Shown piece after piece: positions 24,187 through 36,196 of a DNA stretch of 64,000 nt. The stretch's first letter is position 1. Each line of letters opens with the position of its first letter. The notes below the pieces were generated by a model. That model saw only the letters and a program-made list of their open reading frames with translations, was not told the origin of the DNA and made no database searches. Source of the stretch: Siphonodentalium dalli (Eukaryota > Mollusca > Scaphopoda > Gadilida > Siphonodentaliidae); the NCBI GenBank assembly GCA_032622095.1, contig CP136068.1, positions 185,196,796 to 185,260,795 of the forward strand, given 5' to 3'. A program made the translations under genes and the position numbers.

Positions 24187-25496
24187 TCGTTATCTCGTGG
24201 GAATCCGGATTCAGAATCCAAAGCCGATAACGGGGCGGGGCTAATTCCCGATTCTAGGTCAGATTTTGAAATCCACGTGGTCTCCGAAACTATGTTTAAT
24301 GTTCTCCCAGCGTGGTACATTTCCAGCAGTTGGAAATTTCTTGCATGACACCACATACAGGTTGGAATTGTTCTCATTGTTTGATTTTTTCAACCAGTAA
24401 AGTTGGTAATTTTCCAATCTTAGTGTGTGTCAAGTTGGATATTTCCAAGGGGTGCAAATGGAATTCTGCGCACCTGTGAGATTGATGTTTGGTTCAATGG
24501 GGAGGGGGTGCAGTTGGCCGGAAATTTGAGGAAACCTCTAGCCACGTCCCTAGAACTTGTACGTGTAGGTACTTAATCAATAAATTGACTGACATTTCCA
24601 CTATATAGTTCTGAGATCCTCGAATAAGCTTTACATTTTTGTTTGTGTGATTGGGAGATGCAGTTCACCTGCGATCACAAGACCACAACATTAGCTTCAT
24701 GAGCAAAGCTTTATTTTCCAACTATTGTACAGCACGTTGGCCAAAAAATGCCTGTGTTTGTTGTCTAAACAGAGACTATTGTGCAAAACGACTGCATTTA
24801 ACGAAACAAAACATTTTAAACATGAAATTGCTATAAGACTAGATAGTACATACGTGTATCTGATAATCCATCGATATCATATAATCCTACTATTTCTTGA
24901 ATAAGAAGAAACATTATAATAACGAACAGAGCAGAAGTCATATCCATGCAGGTTCACATGAATTCGGTCAATGGTGACGTATCCGCCGAATTCGAAATCG
25001 ACATGCGTTCGGGCGGTATTTTATCGATGGAATTATGAAATGGACATATGAAAGTGACAATAAAATCGACAATGATTTGCTTCGCCATCAACCGAAGTGC
25101 TCCCCAGCGTTACCATCAATAGCGTTATTATTTGGCTAATTTCAGTAATATTCTCCCAGTTTACATTCGATAAAACAAATTTGTCTCCGCATTTAAAATT
25201 CTTTGATATAGATCGCTTATATTCTGCAATAATGTGTACACAAGAGACGGATTCTTATGTTTTATTGTGTTTTTAAACTCCGAGGTGGCGAAATCTCGGT
25301 TTGTTTACATTACGAACATTTGACTCCTTAATCGGAATCCGAATCCGAATCTGGATTACCACGAGATTGAGATTACGGTCTGTTCGTTTACTGATTCTGC
25401 CAATTTCTGGTCTGTTCGTTTACCGAACCAAGTCGTACGGGGTCTAATCTGTAATCTGAATCCAGATTCTGAATCCGGATTCTCACGAGATAACGA
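24187..25496. mobile_element. 1.3-kb candidate DNA transposon with TIRs
   Basis: TCGTTATCTCGTGGGAATCC at 24187 is mirrored by GGATTCTCACGAGATAACGA ending at 25496, and the inverted match extends through GGATTCAGAATC for about 33 bp. Next to the right TIR lie extra GAATCCGAATC-type subrepeats (25335-25370) and a doubled GGTCTGTTCGTTTAC motif. No target duplication is obvious. No transposase was found in the interior. Confidence 0.55.
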
Positions 25497-25854
25497 TTCA
25501 GGAGAACCATCAAACTCCAGGCAGAGTTATCTCCCATCACTCCCTGAGATATCACTGCCATAAGGACATTTGGTAAGGATTTCTTATGGCTCAGTTCATA
25601 TTGTTCTTATTAATATCGAAAGAATTACCATTATTGCAAACTTTTGGTGGTCAAAATAAGATAATAGATGACTAAATATAGTTCCGACGATATGTAAAAA
25701 TAGATGTATCGGTCCGCAAAGTACCATCCTTGTGGCAGTGCTATATCGCAGTGATAACGTAGCGGGCGCTGCATGGAGTTTGGAGAACCATAGCACAAAA
25801 TTTGGCAAAATAGTTAATTGGTTCTAGTGGGACTTTCCAATATTACTGATATTT

Positions 25855-25934
25855 GCAGAATGAGGTTTCCAGAGGGTTAGTTTAGTGATGCTATCCTGCA
25901 TCACCAAATTAACCCTCTGGGAACTTCATTCTGC
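25855..25934. repeat. 80-bp hairpin with about 37-bp arms
   Basis: GCAGAATGAGGTTTCCAGAG... folds onto ...CTCTGGGAACTTCATTCTGC with few mismatches and a loop of about six bases (TATCCT). It could be a miniature foldback element or transcribe into a stable hairpin RNA. There is no further evidence for either. Confidence 0.8.
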
Positions 25935-26020
25935 TTAGGCCTCAACTGATATGGGAGACATAGGATCAGATTGAAGTTTCCCAGTTGAAGGTGGTGATCT
26001 TCACCCATTAGTCACCTTAA

Positions 26021-26478
26021 AGGTACTCAATCCGAATTAACGCTCGCAAATTACTATTTCCTTGGCTGGGGGGGGGGGGGGGGGGGGGGGGGGTAACAAA
26101 TATTTGATTCGAGTCGAGGAACCCACCCATCAAATCTCAGAGTGATCAGATATCGATGTTTGAAATCTAATATTTTAATTTTAAATGGCCCAGTAAACAG
26201 TCGACGAGAGACATTTCTCTGATCAAATTGCAGATGAAAATGGATAACTCTAAAGTCGAGTGGGTTTTTGTGTCAGATATTTGACAAAAAGGGCAAAATT
26301 TCGTTGACGAAAATGTTGATAAATAACAGGTTTTGGGAGTATTTTATACTATAGTTGACTGTGGTTAGCATTATTTTTGGGCAATTTATCGATTCTGATA
26401 ACTGAAACTACATTTTTTAAAATGTTGTTGTTGTTGGAATCTGATAATATGGGGACCATCGAATCGGATTGAGTACCT
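26021..26478 (+). mobile_element. AGGTACTC-family TTAA element, copy d
   Basis: The ends AGGTACTCAATCCGA and TCGGATTGAGTACCT are flanked by TTAA at 26017-26020 and 26479-26482. The interior matches copy c at 3869 and includes GTTGTTGTTGGAATCTG near the right end. A G homopolymer of about 33 nt (from about 26060) enlarges this copy to 458 bp. Confidence 0.8.
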
Positions 26479-26548
26479 TTAATGAACGAACGAAAGTATA
26501 CAAACTAAGTTAGATATATGTATCAGGGCAACGTGTGGCTTTGTTCAC

Positions 26549-28764
26549 TTAGTATATTAAAGGTTCTCAATCCGATCAGAGGGTCCACTTAGTACATTAA
26601 AGGTACTCAATCCGATCAGAGGGTCCACTTAGTACATTAAAGGTATTCAATCCGATCAGAGGGTCCACTTAGTACATTAAAGGTACTCAATCCGATCAGA
26701 GGGTCCACTTAGTACATTAAAGGTATTCAATCCGATCAGAGGGTCCACTTAGTACATTAAAGGTACTCAATCCGATCAGATGGTCCACTTAGTACATTAA
26801 AGGTTCTCAATCCGATCAGAGGGTCCACTTAGTACATTAAAGGTACTCAATCCGATCAGAGGGTCCACTTAGTACATTAAAGGTACTCAATCCGATCAGA
26901 GGGTCCACTTAGTACATTAAAGGCACTCAATCCGATCAGAGGGTCCACTTAGTACATTAAAGGCACTCAATCCGATCAGAGGGTCCACTTAGTACATTAA
27001 AGGTACTCAATCCGATCAGAGGGTCCACTTAGTACATTAAAGGTACTCAATCCGATCAGAGGGTCCACTTAGTACATTAAAGGTACTCAATCCGATCAGA
27101 GGGTCCACTTAGTACATTAAAGGTACTCAATCCGATCAGATGGTCCACTTAGTACATTAAAGGTTCTCAATCCGATCAGAGGGTCCACTTAGTACATTAA
27201 AGGTACTCAATCCGATCAGAGGGTCCACTTAGTACATTAAAGGTTCTCAATCCGATCAGAGGGTCCACTTAGTACATTAAAGGTACTCAATCCGATCAGA
27301 GGGTCCACTTAGTACATTAAAGGTTCTCAATCCGATCAGAGGGTCCACTTAGTACATTAAAGGTACTCAATCCTATCAGAGGGTCCACTTAGTACATTAA
27401 AGGTACTCAATCCGATCAGAGGGTCCACTTAGTACATTAAAGGTACTCAATCCGATCAGAGGGTCCACTTAGTACATTAAAGGTACTCAATCCGATCAGA
27501 GGGTCCACTTAGTACATTAAAGGTACTCAATCCGATCAGAGGGTCCACTTAGTACATTAAAGGTACTCAATCCGATCAGAGGGTCCAATTAGTACATTAA
27601 AGGTACTCAATCCGATCAGAGGGTCCACTTAGTACATTAAAGGTACTCAATCCGATCAGAGGGTCCACTTAGTACATTAAAGGTTCTCAATCCGATCAGA
27701 GGGTCCACTTAGTACATTACAGGTACTCAATCCGATCAGAGGGTCCACTTAGTACATTAAAGGTTCTCAATCCGATCAGAGGGTCCACTTAGTACATTAA
27801 AGGTACTCAATCCGATCAGAGGGTACACTTAGTACATTAAAGGTTCTAAATCCGATCAGAGGGTCCACTTAGTACATTAAAGGTACTCAATCCGATCAGA
27901 GGGTCCACTTAGTACATTAAAGGTACTCAATCCGATCAGAGGGTCCACTTAGTACATTAAAGGTACTCAATCCGATCAGAGGGTCCACTTAGTACATTAA
28001 AGGTACTCAGTCCGATCAGAGGGTCCACTTAGTACATTAAAGGTACTCAATCCGATCAGAGGGTCCACTTAGTACATTAAAGGTACTCAATCCGATCAGA
28101 GGGTCCACTTAGTACATTAAAGGTACTCAATCCGATCAGAGGGTCCACTTAGTACATTAAAGGTACTCAATCCGATCAGAGGGTCCACTTAGTACATTAA
28201 AGGTTCTCAATCCGATCAGAGGGTCCACTTAGTACATTAAAGGTACTCAATCCTATCAGAGGGTCCACTTAGTACATTAAAGGTTCTCAATCCGATCAGA
28301 GGGTCCACTTAGTACATTAAAGGTACTCAATCCGATCAGAGGGTCCACTTGGTACATTAAAGGTACTCAATCCGATCAGAGGGTCCACTTAGTACATTAA
28401 AGGTACTCAATCCGATCAGAGGGTCCACTTAGTACATTAAAGGTACTCAATCCGATCAGAGGGTCCACTTAGTACAATAAAGGTACTCAATCCGATCAGA
28501 GGGTCCACTTAGTACATTAAAGGTACTCAATCCGATCAGAGGGTCCACTTAGTACATTAAAGGTACTCAATCCGATCAGAGGGTCCACTTAGTACATTAA
28601 AGGTACTCAATTCGATCAGAGGGTCCACTTAGTACATTAAAGGTACTCAATCCGATCAGAGGGTCCACTTAGTACATTAAAGATACTCACTTAGTATATT
28701 AAAGGTATGCAATCCGATCAGAGGGTCCACTTAGTACATTAAAGATACTCACTTAGTATATTAA
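26549..28764 (+). repeat. 40-bp satellite array, about 54 copies
   Basis: The monomer is TTAAAGGTACTCAATCCGAT followed by CAGAGGGTCCACTTAGTACA. The first 28 bases or so equal the reverse complement of the right end of the AGGTACTC elements, including the TTAA target. Copies are nearly identical; changes are mainly single bases (GTACTC/GTTCTC/GCACTC). The array sits between element copy d and the inverted copy e, and its last units are rearranged (28681-28764). It has no coding capacity. Confidence 0.95.
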
Positions 28765-29206
28765 AGGTACTCAATCAGATCAGAGGTTCACCATATCATC
28801 AAGATATAACAACATTTCTTCAAAATACGTTTTAGTTATCAGAATCGATTAATTGCAACAAAATAATGCTAACCACTGCCAACGTTGGAATCAAATTTCC
28901 CAAAACGTGTTATTTATCAACATTTTGTTCAACGAAATATTGCCGTACTATCACTTGAGTATTTACGTAATTTTGGCGTATTACCACTTGTTTTTAGAGT
29001 TATCCATCTTCATTCGCATTTTGACCGAGACCATCCATTTGACGGCGTGTTTCTGGAACACAATCAGTTGAAATAACAAACATCAAAAATCGATATCTGA
29101 TCACTCTGAGCTTTGATGGGTAGGTTCCTCGACTTGAATCAAATATTTTTTACCCCCCGAAACCAAAGAAATAGTAAATTAGGAGCGTTAAATTGGATTG
29201 AGTAGC
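28765..29206 (-). mobile_element. AGGTACTC-family element, copy e (inverted)
   Basis: Reads in the opposite direction to copies c and d: AGGTACTCAATCAGATCAGA at the left, ATCAGAATCGATTAATTGC inside, then CTCTGAGCTTTGATGGGTAG and TACCCCCCGAAACC towards the right end. TTAA (28761-28764) precedes it. The right end is mutated (GATTGAGTAGCGATT). ORFs at 28853-29076 are shadows. Confidence 0.7.
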
Positions 29207-29413
29207 GATTATATTGCGGAAGTCCACAACATGTGGGTGAAATGTCGCCGATGTCAGCGGTCTTATCGAATCATTAAGGGAGGTAAATCTGTTATTGAGT
29301 TTGAGTACCTGCATGCTGATTCTGTCCAAATGTCTCTTTCAGGTTGTCAGCTACAAAATATGCGATGCGATAGGCGATATGGTTGCCATTACAACAACAC
29401 AGCACATGCCTAG
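29198..29413 (+). CDS. Unrecognised 71-codon ORF, possible exon relic
   Basis: The ORF has a cysteine-rich composition (KCRRCQRSYR, then GCQLQNMRCDRRYGC). I do not recognise it. An internal CTCTTTCAG|G acceptor-like site (29334-29342) would instead open another frame starting VVSYKICDAIGD. It lies between a transposon and the 30-bp minisatellite. Treat as unproven. Confidence 0.15.
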   Translation: MSSDYIAEVHNMWVKCRRCQRSYRIIKGGKSVIEFEYLHADSVQMSLSGCQLQNMRCDRRYGCHYNNTAHA

Positions 29414-29430
29414 CGGGAGAATTATACAAA

Positions 29431-29696
29431 ATCGACACCTATATGACTACAAAAACGTGGGTTCAATTTATAGGACTTACGTTGTTCCTATATATTGTCA
29501 TAGCCTCATAGGATATAATTTATTCCTATCTAAATTTATCATAGGACCTACGTTGTTCCTATCTAAACTGCTTTGTCGTGGTTCTGTCCAATCTTAGTTA
29601 AAGGCATCGAGGCACTCATTGTGGGTAGATATGCATCGTTCAGAGTAAATAGAGCTTAATTGGTAATTTTTGTCGCATTTCATCGTGCAAAAAGAC
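29431..29696 (+). repeat. Spacer module, copy 1 (array entry)
   Basis: The first copy of the about 250-bp module that recurs inside the 30-bp minisatellite. It starts ATCGACACCTATATGACTAC and ends TTTCATCGTGC. It differs from the others by a small insertion after TTGTCATAG. It holds three consecutive short hairpins of the form ATAGGA...TCCTAT. Confidence 0.9.
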
Positions 29697-30800
29697 ACCC
29701 AGGATCTCTCAAACGTGAAAAAAGACATAGAATCTCACAAACGTGCAAAAAGACACCTAGGATCTCTCAAACGTTCAAAAAGACATCCAGGATATCTCAA
29801 ACGTGCAAAAAGACACACAGGATATCCAAACGTGCAAAAAGACACATAGAATATCTCAAACGTGCAAAAAGACACTCAGGATCTCTCAAACGTGCAAAAA
29901 GACAACCAGGATCTCTCAAACGTGCAAAAAGACACAGATGATCTCCCAAACGTGCAAAAAGACACACAGGATCACTCAAACGCGCAAAAAGACACACATG
30001 ATCTCCCAAACGTGCAAAAAGACACACAGGATCTCTCAAACGTGCAAAAAGACACTCAGGATCTCCCAAACGTGCAAAAAGACACACATGATCTCCCAAA
30101 CGTGCAAAAAGACACCTAGAATATATCAAACGTGCATAAAGACACACAAGATCTCTAAAACGTGCAAAAAGAATCACAGGATCTATCAAACGTGCAAAAA
30201 GACACACAGGATCTCTCAAACGTGCAAAAAGACACACAGGATCTCTCAAACGTGCAAAAATACACACAGGATCTCTCAAACATGCAAAAAGACACTCAGG
30301 ATATCCTAAACGCGCAAAAAGACACTCCGGATCTCTCAAACGTGCAAAAAGACATCCATGATCTCTCAAACGTGCAGAAAGACAACCAGGATCTTCTAAA
30401 CGCGCACAAAGATACCAGGATCTCTCAAATGTGCAAAAAGACACTCAGGATCTCTCAAACGTGCACAAAGATTCCAGGATCTCTCAAACGTGCAAAAAAA
30501 CAAACAGGATCTCCTAAACGTGCAAAAAGACACCTAGAATATCTCAAACGTGCAAAAAGACACACATAATCTATAAAACGTGCAAAAAGACACTCAGGAT
30601 CTCTCAAACGTGCAAAAAGACACACAGGATCTCTCAAACGTGCAAAAAAACACACAGGATCTCTCAAACGTGCAAAAAGACACACAGGATCTGTCAAATG
30701 TGCAAAAAGACATACATGATCTCTCAAACGTGCAAAAAGACACCCAGGATCTCTCAAACGTGCAAAAAGACTCACAGGATCTCTCAAACGTGCAAAAAGA
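29697..30800 (+). repeat. 30-bp minisatellite, segment 1
   Basis: The monomer is GTGCAAAAAGACACACAGGA followed by TCTCTCAAAC. The core CAAACGTGCAAAAAGACA is nearly invariant and the other about 12 bases vary among a few alternatives (CACAGGATCTCT, TCCATGATCTCT, CCTAGAATATCT, CTCAGGATCTCC and similar). About 37 units. ORFs on both strands arise because the 30-bp monomer keeps five of six frames free of stops. Confidence 0.95.
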
Positions 30801-31048
30801 CATCGACACCTATATGACTACAAAAACGTGGGTTCAATTTATAGGACTTACGTTGCTCCTATATATTGTCATAGGATATAATTTATTCCTATCTAAATTT
30901 ATCATAGGAACTACGTTGTTCCTACCTAAATTGCTTTATCGTGGTTCTGTCCAATCTTAGTTAAAGGCATCGAGGCACTCATTGTGGGTAAATATGCATC
31001 GTTCAGAGCAAATAGAGCTTAATTGGTCATTTTTGTCGCATGTCATCG
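30801..31048 (+). repeat. Spacer module, copy 2
   Basis: A 248-bp module, nearly identical to the copies at 33118 and 37221. The upstream repeat frame runs into it and ends in a conserved hydrophobic stretch (WVQFIGL, then LYIVIGYNLFLSKF) before a stop. Confidence 0.95.
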
Positions 31049-33117
31049 TGCAAAAAGACACACATGATCTCTCAAACGTGCAAAAAGACACACAGGATCT
31101 CTCAAACGTGAAAAAAGACATCCATGATCTCTCAAACGTGAAAAAAGACATAGAATCTCAAAAACGTGCAAAAAGACATCCATGATCTCTAAAACGTGAA
31201 AAAAGACGTAGAATCTCACAAACGTGCAAAAAGACATCCATGATCTCTCAAACGTGAAAAAAAACATAGAATCTCACAAACGTGCAAAAAGACACCTAGG
31301 ATCTCTCAAACGTGCAAAAAGACACCTAGGATCTCTCAAATGTGAAAAAAGACATCCACGATATCTCAAACGTGCAAAAAGACACACAGGATCTCCCAAA
31401 CGTACAAAAAGACACCTAGAATATCTCAAACGTGCAAAAAGACACACAGGATCTCTCAAACGTGCAAAAAGACACCCAGGATATCTCAAACGTGCAAAAA
31501 GACAAACAGGATCTATCAAACGTGCAAAAAGACAACCAGGATCTATCAAACGTGCAAAAAGACACTAGGATCTCTCAAACGTGCAAAAAGACACACAGGA
31601 TCTCTCAAACGTGCAAAAAGACACACAGGATCTCTCAAACGTGCAAAAAGACACAAATGATCTCTCAAACGTGCAAAAAGACACACAGGATCTCTCAAAT
31701 GTGCAAAAAGACAAACAGGATCTATCAAACGTGCAAAAAGACACACAGGATCTATCAAACGTGCAAAAAGACAAACAGGATCTATCAAACGTGCAAAAAG
31801 ACACACAGGATCTATCAAACGTGCAAAAAGACACTCAGGATCTCTCAAACGTGCAAAAAGACACTCAGGATCTCCCAAACGTGCAAAAAGACACACATGA
31901 TCTCCCAAACGTGCAAAAAGACACCTAGAATATATCAAACGTGCAAAAAGACACACAAGATCTCTAAAACGTGCAAAAAGACACTCAGGATATCCTAAAC
32001 GCGCAAAAAGACACTCCGATCTCTCAAACGTGCAAAAAGACATCCATGATCTCTCAAACGTGCAGAAAGACAACCAGGATCTCCTAAACGCGCACAAAGA
32101 TACCAGGATCTCTCAAATGTGCAAAAAGAAACTCAGGATCTCCTAAACGTGCACAAAGATACCAGGATCTCTCAAACGTGCAAAAAAACAAACAGGATCT
32201 CCTAAACGTGCAAAAAGACACCTAGATTATCTCAAACGTGCAAAAAGACACACATAATCTATAAAACGTGCAAAAAGACACTCAGGATCTATCAAACGTG
32301 CAAAAAGACACACAGGATCTATCAAACGTGCAAAAAGACATCCAATGATCTCCCAAACGTGCAAAAAGACACACAGGATCTCTCAAACGTGCAAAAAGAC
32401 ACTCAGGATCTCCAAAACGTGCAAAAAGACACCTAGAATATCTCAAACGTGCAAAAAGACACACAAGATCTCTAAAACGTGCAAAAAGAAACACAGGATC
32501 TATCAAACGTGCAAAAAGACACACAGGATCTCTCAAACGTGCAAAAAGACACACAGGATCTCTCAAACGTGCAAAAATACACACAGGATCTCTCAAACGT
32601 GCAAAAAGACACTCAGGATATCCTAAACGCGCAAAAAGACACTCCGGATCTCTCAAACGTGCAAAAAGACATCCATGATCTCTCAAACGTGCAGAAAGAC
32701 AACCAGGATCTTCTAAACGCGCACAAAGATACCAGGATCTCTCAAATGTGCAAAAAGACACTCAGGATCTCCTAAACGTGCACAAAGATACCAGGATCTC
32801 TCAAATGTTCAAAAAAACAAACAGGATCTCCTAAACGTGCAAAAAGACACCTAGAATATCTCAAACGTGCAAAAAGACACACATAATCTATAAAACGTGC
32901 AAAAAGACACTCAGGATCTATCAAACGTGCAAAAAGACACACAGGATCTCTCAAACGTGCAAAAAAACACACAGGATCTCTCAAACGTGCAAAAAGACAC
33001 ACAGGATCTCTCAAATGTGCAAAAAGACATACATGATCTCTCAAACGTGAAAAAAGACACCCAGGATCTCTCAAACGTGCAAAAAGACTCACAGGATCTC
33101 TCAAACGTGCAAAAAGA
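31049..33117 (+). repeat. 30-bp minisatellite, segment 2
   Basis: About 69 units. Near the start, units of the form GTGAAAAAAGACAT...GAATCTCACAAAC alternate with standard ones, and the end repeats the variant word seen in segment 1 (30060-30480), here twice (31860-32100 and 32345-32780). Occasional 29-bp units (CACAAAGATACCAGG) shift the frame. Confidence 0.95.
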
Positions 33118-33366
33118 CATCGACACCTATATGACTACAAAAACGTGGGTTCAATTTATAGGACTTACGTTGCTCCTATATATTGTCATAGGATATAATT
33201 TATTCCTATCTAAATTTATCATAGGAACTACGTTGTTCCTATCTAAATTGCTTTATCGTGGTTCTGTCCAATCTTAGTTAAAGGCATCGAGGCACTCATT
33301 GTGGGTAAATATGCATCGTTCAGAGCAAATAGAGCTTAATTGGTCATTTTTGTCGCATGTCATCGT
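33118..33366 (+). repeat. Spacer module, copy 3
   Basis: Differs from copy 2 at only a few positions. Together with the preceding units it lies 2,317 bp from copy 2. Confidence 0.95.
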
Positions 33367-35947
33367 GCAAAAAGACACACATGATCTCTCAAACGTGCAA
33401 AAAGACACACAGGATCTCTCAAACGTGAAAAAAGACATCCATGATCTCTCAAACGTGCAAAAAGACACACAGGATCTCTCAAACGTGAAAAAAGACATCC
33501 ATGATCTCTCAAACGTGCAAAAAGACACACAGGATCTCTCAAACGTGCAAAAAGACATCCATGATCACTCAAACGTGAAAAAAGACATAGAATCTCACAA
33601 ACGTGCAAAAAGACATCCATGATCTCTCAAACGTGCAAAAAGACACCTAGGATCTCTCAAACGCGCAAGAAGACACCCAGGATCTCTCAAACGTGCAAAA
33701 AGACATCCATGATCTCTCAAACGTGAAAAAAGACATAGAATCTCACAAACGTGCAAAAAGACATCCATGATCTCTCAAACGTGAAATAAGACATAGAATC
33801 TCACAAACGTGCAAAAAGACACCTAGGATCTCTCAAACGTGCAAAAAGACACCTAGGATCTCTCAAATGTGAAAAAAGACATCCACGATATCTCAAACGT
33901 GCAAAAAGACACACAGGATCTCCCAAACGTACAAAAAGACACCTAGAATATCTCAAACGTGCAAAAAGACACTCAGGATCGCTCAAACGTGAAAAAAGAC
34001 ACAAATGATCTCTCAAACGTGCAAAAAGACACACAGGATCTCTCAAACGTGCAAAAAGACACCCAGGATATCTCAAACGTGCAAAAAGACAAACAGGATC
34101 TATCAAACGTGCAAAAAGACAACCAGGATCTATCAAACGTGCAAAAAGACACTCAGGATCTCTCAAACGTGCAAAAAGACACACAGGATCTCTCAAACGT
34201 GCAAAAAGACACACAGGATCTCTCAAACGTGCAAAAAGACACAAATGATCTCTCAAACGTGCAAAAAGACACACAGGATCTCTCAAACGTGCAAAAAGAC
34301 ACCAAGGATATCTCAAACGTGCAAAAAGACAAACAGGATCTATCAAACGTGCAAAAAGACACACAGGATCTATCAAACGTGCAAAAAGACACTCAGGATC
34401 TCTCAAACGTGTAAAAAGACATCCAGGATATCTCAAACCTGCAAAAAGACACAAATGATCTCTCAAACGTGCAAAAAGACACACATGATTTCTCAAACGT
34501 GCAAAAAGACAAACAGGATCTATCAAACGTGCAAAAAGACACACAGGATCTATCAAACGTGCAAAAAGACATCCATGATCTGTCAAACGTGTAAAAAGAC
34601 ATCCAGGATATCTCAAACCTGCAAAAAGACACACATGATCTCTCAAACGTGCAAAAAGACACACAGGATCTCTCAAACGTGCAAAAAGACAAACAGGATC
34701 TATCAAACGTGCAAAAGACATCCGTGATCTCTCAAACGTGCAAAAAGACATCCAGGATATCTCAAACGTGCACAAAGACACCCAGGATATCTCAAACGTG
34801 CACAAAGACACCCAAGATCTCTCAAACGTACAAAAAGACACACAGAATCTCTAAAATGTGCAAAAAGACACACAGGATCTCTCAAACGTGCAAAAAGACA
34901 CACTTGATCTATCAAACGTGCAAAAAGACATCCAATGATCTCCCAAACGTGCAAAAAGACACACAGCATCTCTCAAACGTGCAAAAAGACACTCAGGATC
35001 TCCAAAACGTGCAAAAAGACACCTAGAATATCTCAACCGTGCAAAAAGACACACAAGATCTCTAAAACGTGCAAAAAGAAACACAGGATCTATCAAACGT
35101 GCAAAAAGACACACAGGATCTCTCAAACGTGCAACAATACACACAGGATCTCTCAAACGTGCAAAAAGACACTCAGGATATCCTAAACGCGCAAAAAGAC
35201 ACTCCGATCTCTCAAACGTGCAAAAAGACATCCATGATCTCTCAAACGTGCAGAAAGACAACCAGGATCTCCTAAACGCGCACAAAGATACCAGGATCTC
35301 TCAAATGTGCAAAAAGAAACTCAGGATCTCCTAAACGTGCACAAAGATACCAGGATCTCTCAAACGTGCAAAAAAACAAACAGGATCTCCTAAACGTGCA
35401 AAAAGACACCTAGATTATCTCAAACGTGCAAAAAGACACACATAATCTATAAAACGTGCAAAAAGACACTCAGGATCTATCAAACGTGCAAAAAGACACA
35501 CAGGATCTATCAAACGTGCAAAAAGACATCCAATGATCTCCCAAACGTGCAAAAAGACACACAGGATCTCTCAAACGTGCAAAAAGACACTCAGGATCTC
35601 CAAAACGTGCAAAAAGACACCTAGAATATCTCAAACGTGCAAAAAGACACACAAGATCTCTAAAACGTGCAAAAAGAAACACAGGATCTATCAAACGTGC
35701 AAAAAGACACACAGGATCTCTCAAACGTGCAAAAAGACACACAGGATCTCTCAAACGTGCAAAAATACATACAGGATCTCTCAAACGTGCAAAAAGACAC
35801 TCAGGATATCCTAAACGCGCAAAAAGACACTCCGGATCTCTCAAACGTGTAAAAAGACATCCATGATCTCTCAAACGTGCAAAAAGACACACAGGATCTC
35901 TCAAACGTGCAAAAAGACACACAGGATCTCTCAAACATGCAAAAAGA
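33367..35947 (+). repeat. 30-bp minisatellite, segment 3
   Basis: About 86 units, the longest stretch between spacer modules. The middle (33960-34700) is rich in ACAAACAGGATCTATC and ACAAATGATCTCTC variants arranged in repeated order. The 346-codon minus-strand ORF here is a product of the monomer. Confidence 0.95.
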
Positions 35948-36196
35948 CATTGACACCTATATGACTACAAAAACGTGGGTTCAATTTATAGGACTTATGT
36001 TGTTCCTATATATTGTCATAGGATATAATTTATTCCTATCTAAATTTATCATAGGAACTACGTTGTTCCTATCTAAATTGCTTTATCGTGGTTCTGTCCA
36101 ATCTTAGTTAAAGGCATCGAGGCACTCATTGTGGGTAAATATGCATCGTTCAGAGCAAATAGAGCTTAATTGGTCATTTTTGTCGCATGTCATCGT
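35948..36196 (+). repeat. Spacer module, copy 4
   Basis: Starts CATTGACACC and carries TTATGTTGTTCC where other copies have TTACGTTGTTCC. Confidence 0.95.

Noticed and set aside
24096-24377. 93-codon minus-strand ORF
   Set aside because: It spans the terminal repeat of the 24187-25496 element and has no recognisable domain.
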